DNA of 64,000 nucleotides from Lachnospiraceae bacterium. GTDB lineage: Bacteria > Bacillota > Clostridia > Lachnospirales > Lachnospiraceae. Numbering within the stretch: the stretch's first letter is position 1; each line of letters opens with the position of its first letter. Positions 27,672-36,489 of this stretch are shown here, one piece after another. The DNA lies in the NCBI GenBank assembly GCA_024697595.1, contig JAILFK010000010.1, forward strand, positions 62,001-126,000, written 5' to 3'. The translations under genes and the position numbers were made by a program. Under the pieces are notes generated by a model. The model searched no databases and was not told the origin of the DNA. It saw only the letters and a program-made list of their open reading frames with translations.

Positions 27672-27700
27672 ACTATACACCAAGGTTTTTTCTTTTTCAA
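27672..27700 (-). promoter_or_regulatory. Predicted sigma-A promoter of topA
   Basis: Minus strand -35 TTGAAA (27695-27700), -10 TATAGT (27672-27677), 17-base spacing, about 30 bases upstream of the topA ATG with an AAGGAG ribosome site between. Confidence 0.65.
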
Positions 27701-27775
27701 CAATTATTTTTTTCATTTATATATTTTCTAGCCATTTCATATTTGATTTATCAACAATTTCCCGCAAAAAAATTT

Positions 27776-28849
27776 TTAATTAATTTTTGTATATTGATTT
27801 TTAAAAACTTCTTCTATTAAACCTTTATCCACAAGACTATTTATAATAGAAAGAACGCAAAAAAAATCCTGCTGACTATCAGACAAAATTTGTTCTAAAG
27901 ATGTGGGGTAATAATCTATAAAATCATATATAAGTCGTTCATTTTCATCTAATTTATCAGGCTTCTTTTCACGAACAAAAGTTGATAAGTCAAACTCTGT
28001 AAGAGAAGCTACAAATTCCTTAGGGGATAAAATTATATTAGCTCCCTGGTCTATCAATCGATTGCAGCCCTCACTCATACTATCAGTTATTCGACCACTT
28101 ACTGCATAAATATCTTTTCCTTGCTCTAGAGCGAAATCTGCTGTGATCAAAGATCCGCTTTTCTTTCTCGCCTCCACAACCACCAGCTGATTTGACATTC
28201 CACTTATTATTCTGTTTCGTGATGGAAATTGACAGGGCAAAGGTTGACTTCCATGATGAAATTCCGAAATAACGCATCCATTATCTATAATCCTTCTATA
28301 TAAATTTCTATTCACAGCCGGATAACAAATATCAACGCCACAGCCCAGCACAGCTATAGTTCTACCGCCGCTATTTAAGCACCCCCAATGGGAGGCGCTA
28401 TCTATGCCTTTTGCCATTCCGCTGACCACAACAAACCCATTTGCTGCCAATTCAGATGCAATCTCCTCCGCCATTAATTTACCGTATGAACTGCAGGTTC
28501 TAGCCCCCACCATCGCAACCATATCATCATATTCTCCAGGTAAATTTCCAAGAAAGTATAGCCCATATGGGCAATCATATACATTCAATAAATTTCTAGG
28601 ATATTCTTCATCTTCTATCGTCACCATTCCTTCTCCAAACTCAGCAAACACTTTATATTTTTCATTAAGATTTTCCATCCTCGCAGATTTTATATTTTCC
28701 AGCTGAATATTATTCAAAAAATCAATCTCTTCAATTCTGCGCTCAAAATCATTATAAAAACCTTCTGCTGAACCGAATAATTCTATAATCTTTCTCTTTG
28801 CAACATTTCCCAGCCCTTCTATATTATTTAACCAATACTTATATTTCAT
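27776..28849 (-). CDS. dprA: DprA/Smf, DNA-processing protein
   Basis: 357 residues from the ATG at 28849, which overlaps the comM stop as ATGA. A longer frame from TTG 28864 would start inside the GGGGAGGAG ribosome site and is rejected. An N-terminal helix-hairpin-helix/SAM-like part is followed by the Rossmann-like core with MVGARTCSSYG, VVSGMAKGIDSASHWGCL and FPSRNRIISGMSN, then a short C-terminal winged-helix (YDFIDYYPTSLEQIL). DprA loads RecA onto incoming single-stranded DNA during transformation; it is also kept in bacteria not known to be competent. Confidence 0.96.
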   Translation of the reverse strand: MKYKYWLNNIEGLGNVAKRKIIELFGSAEGFYNDFERRIEEIDFLNNIQLENIKSARMENLNEKYKVFAEFGEGMVTIEDEEYPRNLLNVYDCPYGLYFLGNLPGEYDDMVAMVGARTCSSYGKLMAEEIASELAANGFVVVSGMAKGIDSASHWGCLNSGGRTIAVLGCGVDICYPAVNRNLYRRIIDNGCVISEFHHGSQPLPCQFPSRNRIISGMSNQLVVVEARKKSGSLITADFALEQGKDIYAVSGRITDSMSEGCNRLIDQGANIILSPKEFVASLTEFDLSTFVREKKPDKLDENERLIYDFIDYYPTSLEQILSDSQQDFFCVLSIINSLVDKGLIEEVFKNQYTKIN

Positions 28850-30465
28850 GTATCTCCTCCCCAAAAATTTTTATCCATGGCACGATAACACAACGCCTCT
28901 TGCAGATGTATCACTTTAATATCTCTTTCTCCACTCATATCAGCTATGGTTCTAGCAACTCTAAGAACTCTGTGGAATGTTCGCGCTGTCAAATTCATCT
29001 TTGAATACATCTGTTCCATAAATTTTTCTTCAATCTCGTTTAAACAACAAAATTTCTCCAGCATACTCACTGGTATTTGACTATTAAATCTAAAATCACA
29101 CCCCTCGTATCGCCGTCTTTGAATCTCATGCATCCTTTCAACTCTGGTCCTTATCTCTTTAGAGGGCTCTCCCGTCCCCAATCTTTTTAAATCAGCAAAA
29201 CCAACCGTCTGAGCTTGAACACATAAATCAATTCTATCCAACAGAGGCTGACTCAATTTATTCCTGTAATTTTTCAGCGAACGCTCACTGCAATGACATT
29301 TAGTTAAATCCGGATAATATCCACAATTACATGGATTCATTGCCGCCACCAAAATAAAATCCGCAGGAAAAATATAATTACCACTCACTCTTGAGATACA
29401 AACCTCTTTATCCTCTAAAGGTTGTCTAAGTATCTCTAAAGTAGCTTTATTAAATTCGGTTAACTCATCTAGAAATAATACCCCCTTATTTGCCAGAGAT
29501 ATCTCTCCTGGTTTCACCACATTTCCACCTCCAACCAAACCATATGGAGAAATAGTATGATGGGGACTTCGAAAAGGACGATGACTCATAAGTCCTTGTC
29601 TCTCCTGAAACATTCCACAGGCACTATAAATTTTTGAAATTTGAATCTGTTCCTCCACCGTTAAATCCGGCAATATGGAAGGAATACACTTTGCAATCAT
29701 AGATTTACCAGCTCCAGGCGGCCCCACCATCAACATATTATGCATACCAGATATGGCAACCTCACAAGCTCTACGCAGAATTTTTTGACCATTAATATTT
29801 GCAAAATCATACGCTTCATCTCGCAAACCATCATGATTATCTTCGTTAACATCCTTATTCAAATCATATTGTCCATCTACATTATTATCCTTAATTAAAT
29901 TATCTTTACAGCCATCATAATTTTTCATAAATTCATTTGCATTGCCGATTTCTTCAAGGTTTTCCAAGAAACTTATAACTTGATTTAATTCGTTTACAGG
30001 CAAAATATTCATATCCGGAATAAGTTTTGCCTCATAATAATTAGCCTCGGGAACAATACATATATTGATACCACTCTCCTTGGCACTGATAACCATTGAC
30101 AAAATACCATTTACCCCATTTACATCCCCATTTAAAGATAGTTCCCCCACTATCATCATTTCACTAATTATTTCACTATTAACTATGCCCATAGAAGCAA
30201 GAATGGATACTGCAATAGGCAGATCAAATCCCGTTCCACTTTTCCTTACATTTGCCGGCGCTAAATTTACGGTTATTCTTTTTACCGGCAACGAATACCC
30301 CTTGGATTTAAGAGCTGTTCTCACACGCTCTCTAGATTCCTTTACTTCAGCAGAAAGATAACCTACCATATCAAAAACAGGCATCCCTTCACTTATATCC
30401 GTTTCCACCGTAACACCAATAGCTTCTATTCCATTTAATATGGCCGTTTTAACACAACTATACAT
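28846..30465 (-). CDS. ComM/YifB-type AAA+ ATPase (Mg-chelatase-like)
   Basis: 539 residues. N-terminal Lon-protease-fold domain (about 1-170), AAA+ domain with Walker A MLMVGPPGAGKSMIAKC and Walker B GVLFLDELTEF, and C-terminal Mg-chelatase domain (MSGERDIKVIHLQEALCYR). ComM in proteobacteria is a branch-migration helicase in natural transformation. The pairing with dprA fits a DNA-uptake or recombination role. Between the first two domains is an unusual Asn/Asp-rich insert (about residues 183-225) with repeated KDN/EDN-like words, which most homologues I know lack. Confidence 0.93.
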   Translation of the reverse strand: MYSCVKTAILNGIEAIGVTVETDISEGMPVFDMVGYLSAEVKESRERVRTALKSKGYSLPVKRITVNLAPANVRKSGTGFDLPIAVSILASMGIVNSEIISEMMIVGELSLNGDVNGVNGILSMVISAKESGINICIVPEANYYEAKLIPDMNILPVNELNQVISFLENLEEIGNANEFMKNYDGCKDNLIKDNNVDGQYDLNKDVNEDNHDGLRDEAYDFANINGQKILRRACEVAISGMHNMLMVGPPGAGKSMIAKCIPSILPDLTVEEQIQISKIYSACGMFQERQGLMSHRPFRSPHHTISPYGLVGGGNVVKPGEISLANKGVLFLDELTEFNKATLEILRQPLEDKEVCISRVSGNYIFPADFILVAAMNPCNCGYYPDLTKCHCSERSLKNYRNKLSQPLLDRIDLCVQAQTVGFADLKRLGTGEPSKEIRTRVERMHEIQRRRYEGCDFRFNSQIPVSMLEKFCCLNEIEEKFMEQMYSKMNLTARTFHRVLRVARTIADMSGERDIKVIHLQEALCYRAMDKNFWGGDT

Positions 30466-30539
30466 CCATTTATCCCTTTCCTTTTTTGAATAAATGATTC
30501 TATCAATGTGTTATCCTATTTAAATTAATCTGGGATTTT

Positions 30540-30573
30540 TAAAAGAAAACAGACATTGCCTAAGCAATGTCTG
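30540..30573 (-). terminator. Rho-independent terminator after trpS
   Basis: Ten-base perfect stem CAGACATTGC/GCAATGTCTG (30550-30559 and 30564-30573) with a four-base loop. On the minus strand it runs into TTTTCTTTT. Located about 50 bases after the trpS stop. Confidence 0.9.
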
Positions 30574-30624
30574 AACGAAAAGATATAAATATAATATCAA
30601 CCTAAATAAAATTTTTCAAGATTT

Positions 30625-31629
30625 TTATCGAATTAATTCTGTCAACCCAACCTTCTTTTGAACTTTTCTCAAAGTCTTGGTAGCAAAATATCTAGCCTTA
30701 TCATCATTTTCCTTGATGCAATTATTAATATAAGTCTTGTCAGCCATAAGTTCATTGTATCTCTTTTGTAATGGATCTAACTCATCAGCCACGCATTCAC
30801 CTACAGCTAGTTTAAATTCACCATATCCCTTACCATCAAATTCTCTCTCTATCTCCTCAATTGATTTTTTAGAAATGGTACTGTAAATATTCATCAAGTT
30901 ACTGATTCCCGGCTTGTCCTCTCCATAGCGAACACAGGCATCTGAATCTGTAACAGCTTTTTTAAATTTTCTAATGACAGTATCTCTGTCATCTAAAAGC
31001 AAAATTGTACCATTTATATTTTCATCAGATTTTGACATCTTCTTTTCCGGATCTTGTAAACTCATAATTCTTGCACCAGTTTTACCAATATATGGTTCAG
31101 GTATGGTAAATACGTCGCCATAAATATTATTAAATCTAGATGCAATATCTCTGGTAATCTCTAGATGTTGCTTCTGATCAGCTCCAACCGGAACCACATC
31201 TGCCTGGTAGAGTAAAATGTCTGCAGCCATAAGTACAGGATATGTATAAAGTCCTGCATTGATGTTATCAGCATGCTTTGCAGACTTATCCTTGAACTGT
31301 GTCATACGATTCAATTCCCCCATATAAGTAAAGCAATCTAAAATCCATCCTAATTCGGCATGACCTGACACATGAGATTGATAATATATACAATTCTTCT
31401 CAGGATCTAATCCCGCAGCCACATACAAAGCATATAACTTTCTGGCATTCTGTCTAAATTCTGTAGGATTTTGTCTAACAGTAAGAGAATGCAAATCCAT
31501 TATTCCAAAAAAGCACTCATACTCATCACATAGATTCACCCAGTTCTTTAAAGCACCTAGGTAATTTCCCAATTGTAATGTAGCTGTAGCCTGCATTCCA
31601 CTGTATAAAATCTTCTTATCCTTGTTCAT
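30625..31629 (-). CDS. trpS: Tryptophanyl-tRNA synthetase
   Basis: 334 residues, class Ic synthetase. The HIGH-equivalent is LQLGNYLGALKNW (the family often has TxGN), and the KMSKS loop is complete (KKMSKSDENING). It charges tRNA-Trp. It is the last gene of a three-gene run (GH13-like, DUF5662, trpS) read from a promoter at 34143-34171 and ended by the hairpin at 30550-30573. Confidence 0.97.
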   Translation of the reverse strand: MNKDKKILYSGMQATATLQLGNYLGALKNWVNLCDEYECFFGIMDLHSLTVRQNPTEFRQNARKLYALYVAAGLDPEKNCIYYQSHVSGHAELGWILDCFTYMGELNRMTQFKDKSAKHADNINAGLYTYPVLMAADILLYQADVVPVGADQKQHLEITRDIASRFNNIYGDVFTIPEPYIGKTGARIMSLQDPEKKMSKSDENINGTILLLDDRDTVIRKFKKAVTDSDACVRYGEDKPGISNLMNIYSTISKKSIEEIEREFDGKGYGEFKLAVGECVADELDPLQKRYNELMADKTYINNCIKENDDKARYFATKTLRKVQKKVGLTELIR

Positions 31630-31657
31630 TATATTAACTTCCTTTCAAACAATATAA

Positions 31658-32194
31658 TCATTTATTATGTAAAACTTCTCTTCTAATATAATCAAAAGTT
31701 ATATCTTCGCCTTCTTCTGCCAACATTGTAAGCAGTCTTTCCAATAGCTCCATGGTCTGAGGATGCATCAGATATCTCCCCTTGCCTCTGGAATAATATT
31801 CCAAAGGACTGCTAGAGGTGTAATCATCCCCCATATAAACCTTACAGGCAGCTATTCTATCCATAACCATCTCCACAACATATTTTTCAGGCATTAGCAT
31901 TCCTGCCAATCCCTCCTTCTTATCAAGGCTATAATCTATCCAGTATTCAAAATGATGCTTATTTCGTCCTTTATGATGAAGCCAAGCCAATGATAAGCCT
32001 GTATCCTCTCTCTCTGCATTATTAGGACTTCTTGTTCCCTGGTAATATTTAGCACCTACTCTAAACTCAACTGGATTATATTTTGATAAATCATGGGTTA
32101 AACCCTGCCAATACAACCCCACTTTAAAGCAGTTTACCATAACCAAATGTCTATGATGTGTAATTGTTTTAAAATGCTCAAATGCTTTTCCCAT
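31658..32194 (-). CDS. DUF5662 family protein
   Basis: 178 residues, soluble. The pattern of conserved His/Asp residues (THHRHLVMVNCF, GLTHDLSKYNPVEF, WLHHKGRNKHHFEYWIDY) is that of the DUF5662 family as I recall it, common in Firmicutes and phages. The histidines and HD pair look like a metal-binding, HD-domain-like site, but no activity has been assigned to my knowledge. It lies between the GH13-like gene and trpS with short gaps, so is co-transcribed with them. Confidence 0.8.
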   Translation of the reverse strand: MGKAFEHFKTITHHRHLVMVNCFKVGLYWQGLTHDLSKYNPVEFRVGAKYYQGTRSPNNAEREDTGLSLAWLHHKGRNKHHFEYWIDYSLDKKEGLAGMLMPEKYVVEMVMDRIAACKVYMGDDYTSSSPLEYYSRGKGRYLMHPQTMELLERLLTMLAEEGEDITFDYIRREVLHNK

Positions 32195-32215
32195 TTCAAA
32201 TCTTCTTTTCTATAT

Positions 32216-34063
32216 CTATTTCTTTAATTTAGTATTCTTAGCAGTATATATAGAAATTGAATTTCCCGGAATAACAACGCTTTGCTGGTTGTCGATACAC
32301 TTTTCCTTAAAATCCATACTTTCTTCCTCTGCAGTATTCATAATCAATTTCCATTCCTTGGTACAGGATACTTTTGGCAAGGCAAGTTCAACCTGGTCAT
32401 AATGAAAATTATATGCCACATATACATTTTCCTTCTCATCAACGTACTCGCCAACATAAAGCATACCTATAGCCTTAAGCTCCTCGCCTATAAACATCAG
32501 CCACGGTTCCCATCCATGATAAGACAGATCTGGCATTCCTATATGTTTGTAATCAGTCATTTTCATAGGATTTTCCTGTGATAACACCTGATGATTTTGT
32601 CTAAAAGTAATAAGCTTTTTCACAAAATCCTTCATAGCTTCCTTAGCCTTTGAATTTGCAGAGTACTGCACCCAACCTATGGCATTGTCCTGACAATAAG
32701 GGTTATTATTACCATTTTGAGTATTTAACACCTCATCTCCACTTCTAAGTAAAGGAACGGCCTGGGATAAAAACATGGTTGACAAGGCATTTCTCATTTG
32801 CTGTAATCTAAAGCTATTTATCTGCTTGTTTTTTGTTTTACCTTCAACTCCATTATTAAAGCTAAAATTAATATTATCCCCATCCCTATTAAATTCGCCA
32901 TTGTCTTCATTATGCTTTTCTCCGTATGAAACCGAATCAAACAAGGTAAATCCATTGGAATTGGCAACATAATTAACAAAACCATAATTAGAATTTTGCC
33001 TACGCATAAAATTAGCAAACTGAGTCATTGAGCCCTGCATATGGTTTTGTATCTGCCTAGTGACATTTTGAAAACCATTATTATATACAAACATGTGCTT
33101 TGAATTCTTTTCAGATAATAAAATCTTATCTGGAATATTATCATAAAAGATTTTCGTATCGGCAAATCCTGGATGTTTACTAATCTCTTCGATAGGTATA
33201 AGAACTCCCAAAAGATGAAAACCATCCACCTTGAAATTCTTAACCCAATGCCACATGCAATCTATAATATAATCATCTTGGCAATCTTCTGAAAAGGAAA
33301 TTTCCATAATAACTTCCATTCCCATTCCGTGGATTTCGTCGACCATTTTCTTGCAGTTAGAAATGGCGTCTTTACCGCCAAAATAACTGGCCTTTGGTGC
33401 CATATAATAACCACCATCATAGCCCCAAAAATTTACTTTATCCAAAGGGTTTATACAATATTCAAACCTACCATTTTCAACAGTCTTTGAAACCATTTCA
33501 AAACGCAGTTCCTCAAAATCATACATAGGTTGTATCTCTATGGCATTAAATCCCATCTTCTTTACGTCATGAATACATGTTAATAAACCTTTATAATTTC
33601 CTTTTTCAGATGTTTTCAATCCATGATTCATTGTGAATCCGCGCATATGTAACTTATAAATAATCAGATCCTTAGGCTCAATGTTAACTTTAGAATTTTT
33701 CCATAAATACTCTTTTGAAGTATCAAAACCGCCATAGACTAAACACTCACGACTAAATCTAGATTTATCATTCCATTTATCTCTACCATTTATTATTTTT
33801 GCATATGGATCTACGAATGTATTTTTCCCAGACTTTAATCTGTAACAAAGTTTATTCCATCCTTTTTTTATCAAAACCAAAGAATAAACATTTCCAATTC
33901 TAAACTCATCTAAAACTGTAACTTCTTCCACTAATTTAAAGGATTTAATATCATATAATAAAATTGAGCATGGCAAATCACCCTCAGTTGAAAATGTAAA
34001 CATCATTCCATCTGAGGTAAGATTCGTACCATATTCTCTAAAATCACCAATTCTCATATTCAT
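32216..34063 (-). CDS. GH13 glycogen-debranching-like protein, probably catalytically inactive
   Basis: 615 residues. An N-terminal beta domain (1-120, CBM48-like) precedes a GH13 barrel of the isoamylase/GlgX kind: SVSYGEKHNEDNGEFNRDG and PYCQDNAIGW match that subfamily. Catalytic positions are altered. Region I (usually DVVxNH) has EISFSE (254-259). Region II (DGFRFD) is DGFHLL, so the nucleophile Asp is Leu285 and the Arg is His283. Region IV His-Asp is Ser369-Asn370. Only the acid-type Glu318 remains. The reading frame is intact over 600 codons, so this looks like a kept pseudoenzyme, perhaps glucan-binding or regulatory, rather than a dying gene. Confidence 0.85.
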   Translation of the reverse strand: MNMRIGDFREYGTNLTSDGMMFTFSTEGDLPCSILLYDIKSFKLVEEVTVLDEFRIGNVYSLVLIKKGWNKLCYRLKSGKNTFVDPYAKIINGRDKWNDKSRFSRECLVYGGFDTSKEYLWKNSKVNIEPKDLIIYKLHMRGFTMNHGLKTSEKGNYKGLLTCIHDVKKMGFNAIEIQPMYDFEELRFEMVSKTVENGRFEYCINPLDKVNFWGYDGGYYMAPKASYFGGKDAISNCKKMVDEIHGMGMEVIMEISFSEDCQDDYIIDCMWHWVKNFKVDGFHLLGVLIPIEEISKHPGFADTKIFYDNIPDKILLSEKNSKHMFVYNNGFQNVTRQIQNHMQGSMTQFANFMRRQNSNYGFVNYVANSNGFTLFDSVSYGEKHNEDNGEFNRDGDNINFSFNNGVEGKTKNKQINSFRLQQMRNALSTMFLSQAVPLLRSGDEVLNTQNGNNNPYCQDNAIGWVQYSANSKAKEAMKDFVKKLITFRQNHQVLSQENPMKMTDYKHIGMPDLSYHGWEPWLMFIGEELKAIGMLYVGEYVDEKENVYVAYNFHYDQVELALPKVSCTKEWKLIMNTAEEESMDFKEKCIDNQQSVVIPGNSISIYTAKNTKLKK

Positions 34064-34142
34064 ATAATATTTTCACCTTATCTATCTAGTAGGATTGTTA
34101 TCGAAAAATAAAGGAAAAGCCTCTTTTTTTGCATACCAATAT

Positions 34143-34171
34143 ATTATACAAGATATATTGCTTTTTTCCAA
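34143..34171 (-). promoter_or_regulatory. Predicted sigma-A promoter of the GH13-like/DUF5662/trpS unit
   Basis: Minus strand -35 TTGGAA (34166-34171), -10 TATAAT (34143-34148), spacing 17. Its -35 region interleaves with that of the opposing plus-strand promoter (34158-34186). Confidence 0.65.
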
Positions 34172-34186
34172 ACCCTTTCGTATAAT
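34158..34186 (+). promoter_or_regulatory. Predicted sigma-A promoter of the DUF1292 gene
   Basis: Plus strand -35 TTGCTT (34158-34163), -10 TATAAT (34181-34186), spacing 17. The start ATG follows 45 bases later with a GAAGGGAG ribosome site. Confidence 0.65.
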
Positions 34187-34230
34187 CTCTATATATTTTA
34201 TATACACTTTTTTGTTGAAGGGAGAATATT

Positions 34231-34557
34231 ATGGCAAAGGATGAAATCTTTCCAATTGATGAAAATGATGATGATGTAGTTGTTACTTTAGATCTTGACG
34301 ACGGATCTGAGCTAACTTGTGAAATCTTGACTATATTTGACTGCGGTGGAGACCAGGATTATATAGCTTTATTACCTATCGAAGAAAACGGTACACCTAT
34401 TCCTGAAGATGATGACACAGTATATATTTACAGGTATACCGAGGATGAAAACGGTACACCTATTCTTGACAATATCGCTGATGATGAGGAATACGAGATA
34501 GTATCTGATAGATTTGACGAGCTATTAGACGAAGCTGAATTTGATAATATGGACTGA
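34231..34557 (+). CDS. DUF1292 family acidic protein
   Basis: 108 residues, strongly acidic (many Asp/Glu, with DENDDDVV at the start), no membrane segment. The pattern VTLDLDDGSELTCEILTIFD followed by DQDYIALLPIEENG is that of DUF1292 (YrzB-like) proteins, small and widespread in Firmicutes, usually near mutS2/ruvX-type genes. Function is unknown. Here it stands alone on the plus strand with its own promoter, and a plus-strand terminator lies downstream inside the 3' end of the converging helicase gene. Confidence 0.88.
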   Translation: MAKDEIFPIDENDDDVVVTLDLDDGSELTCEILTIFDCGGDQDYIALLPIEENGTPIPEDDDTVYIYRYTEDENGTPILDNIADDEEYEIVSDRFDELLDEAEFDNMD

Positions 34558-34577
34558 TAAATTTCTTAAAATGTATA

Positions 34578-36392
34578 TTATAGCTCCATCTCGAAAACAA
34601 ATCTAGACTTAATTAGTGCCTCGCCCTTTGATTTCTTTGGAATCATAAGGGTGAGGTTTTCTTTCGCCCTTGTTATCCCCACATAAAACATACGTCTTTC
34701 CTCTTGAATTTTAATATCTGTATCTGCCTTCAGTGAAGGCATGATACCCTCATTACAATCCATTATATATACCCTTTTAAACTCCAAGCCCTTCGCTCCG
34801 TGTAATGTATATAAATTAACACCTTTCCCACCAACTTTTGAATCACCTATATTCTTATCCATAAAAGCCTTGGCATTTTCAAATTTTTCAATTAACTCAA
34901 CTGTACTTCGGCTTTTTCCAAATATATTTTTTAAATTATCAATTATAGCAATATAACTTTTATACTGTTCTTCATCCTTGGCAATCTCTCTCAAATATTT
35001 ATCATACCCCATCTTTTTTAATATATAATTGATAGCTGCCTCCCCTGATAGTTTTTGTAAAAATTCTACATCCCTCTCTAAATCATCAATCACTCTAATC
35101 ATTCTCGTATTATTACTATAGAATTTTTTCCACGCTTCAAAAGTTGTCCACTCTCTTTCAATACTGATCTTGGTCAGCCCTCTATCCGGCTTATTCATAA
35201 TTCTATATAAATCACTTCTCTTTAAAATCTTGGACTCCATTTTTATAAAACATAAAATATCGCGAGCCACAAAAGTATCATAAGGATTTTGAATTTTTTC
35301 TGATATATTCACAGGTATATTTTTATTTCTTAAAGCTTCAACCAGTTCTAAACATTGACTATGTTTTCTAAATAAAATCGCTATATCTTCATAATCATCC
35401 CCATTATCTATTCTAGAATTAATTTCTTCAAGAAGATATTTCACCTCATCTTTCCTATCTTCTAATTCCATAATTCTAACTTCACCTTCACTACATGCCT
35501 TTGAGAGAATATTTTTTTTAAATCTATTGGCATTATTTTCAATAAGTTTACTGGAAGCTTCCACAATAGCTGAACCGCTTCTATAATTTTCTCCCAATAA
35601 AACCTTGTGCAAATCAGGATAAATCTTGTCAAATGACAACATGATTTCAGGCTTTGCCCCGCGAAAACCATATATAGATTGATCGTCATCTCCCACAACA
35701 AACAGATTATTATCTGGTAACGCCAATATTTTAATAACCTCAAACTGTAATTGATTCATATCTTGAATCTCATCGATCATTATATATTTAAAACGGTTTT
35801 GATACTTTCTCAAAATATCATTTTGACATTTAAACAGGTCCAAGGTTTCAGATAACATATCATCAAAATCCAAATAATTATAGGAGCGCTTATAGACTTC
35901 ATAATTTCTATAAACTTCAGAAATCTTATCGCAAATTTTACTTTTTGAACTATATTCGTCCAAATCAACCATAAGATTTTTCATATAACTAAGCTCAGCA
36001 GCAATACTTAAAATATGATCCTCGGACTCAATTTCTACACCTGCTTTTACAGCTGCATCCTTGATTAAATCCATTTTTAATTTACCATCAATTATTTTAT
36101 ATCTCTGCCTATTTTGCTCTTCTTTTAAAATGGCATAGAAAACAGAATGGAACGTTCCAAAAACCACTGGCATATCATCATTCACCAATTTTTTGAAACG
36201 TTCCCTCATCTCAATCGCAGCACTCCTAGTAAAGGTTATAACCAAAATATTTTCCGGCTTAACCTTACACTCTAAAATAAGATGAGCAATTCTTCTTACC
36301 AACACAGTAGTCTTTCCACTTCCTGGACCGGCAACTGTAAGGCACGGGCCATTAAAATGGCTCATTGCCTCCTTCTGAGATGAACTAAGCAT
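34578..36392 (-). CDS. UvrD/PcrA-like superfamily 1 DNA helicase (short form)
   Basis: 604 residues from the ATG at 36392 (MLSSSQKEAM), which has AAAGGAAG upstream. A GTG at 36407 would extend it by five codons but lacks spacing to its ribosome site. Helicase motifs in order: Q-motif-like SSSQKEAMSHF, motif I GPGSGKTTVLV, II IMIDEIQDMN, III VVGDDDQSIYGFRGA, V TLHGAKGLEFKRV, VI EERRMFYVGITRAKENL. About 120 residues shorter than PcrA, missing the C-terminal Tudor/RNAP-binding tail, so probably a second UvrD-like helicase of the cell rather than PcrA itself. Confidence 0.93.
   Translation of the reverse strand: MLSSSQKEAMSHFNGPCLTVAGPGSGKTTVLVRRIAHLILECKVKPENILVITFTRSAAIEMRERFKKLVNDDMPVVFGTFHSVFYAILKEEQNRQRYKIIDGKLKMDLIKDAAVKAGVEIESEDHILSIAAELSYMKNLMVDLDEYSSKSKICDKISEVYRNYEVYKRSYNYLDFDDMLSETLDLFKCQNDILRKYQNRFKYIMIDEIQDMNQLQFEVIKILALPDNNLFVVGDDDQSIYGFRGAKPEIMLSFDKIYPDLHKVLLGENYRSGSAIVEASSKLIENNANRFKKNILSKACSEGEVRIMELEDRKDEVKYLLEEINSRIDNGDDYEDIAILFRKHSQCLELVEALRNKNIPVNISEKIQNPYDTFVARDILCFIKMESKILKRSDLYRIMNKPDRGLTKISIEREWTTFEAWKKFYSNNTRMIRVIDDLERDVEFLQKLSGEAAINYILKKMGYDKYLREIAKDEEQYKSYIAIIDNLKNIFGKSRSTVELIEKFENAKAFMDKNIGDSKVGGKGVNLYTLHGAKGLEFKRVYIMDCNEGIMPSLKADTDIKIQEERRMFYVGITRAKENLTLMIPKKSKGEALIKSRFVFEMEL
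34619..34660 (+). terminator. Plus-strand terminator of the DUF1292 gene, embedded in the helicase 3' coding end
   Basis: The arms CCTCGCCCTTTGATT and AATCATAAGGGTGAGG pair over 15 bases with one G-U pair and one bulged A, around a seven-base loop. On the plus strand they are followed by TTTTCTTT. The hairpin lies about 60 bases past the DUF1292 stop, inside codons near the end of the converging helicase gene. Confidence 0.7.
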
Positions 36393-36489
36393 AAAACTTC
36401 CTTTCACTCTTCCTATCTCGTGACTGCAAAATATTTAATTATAATAAAACACGAATATATATCACGCTAATATATAAACATTTTAATTT

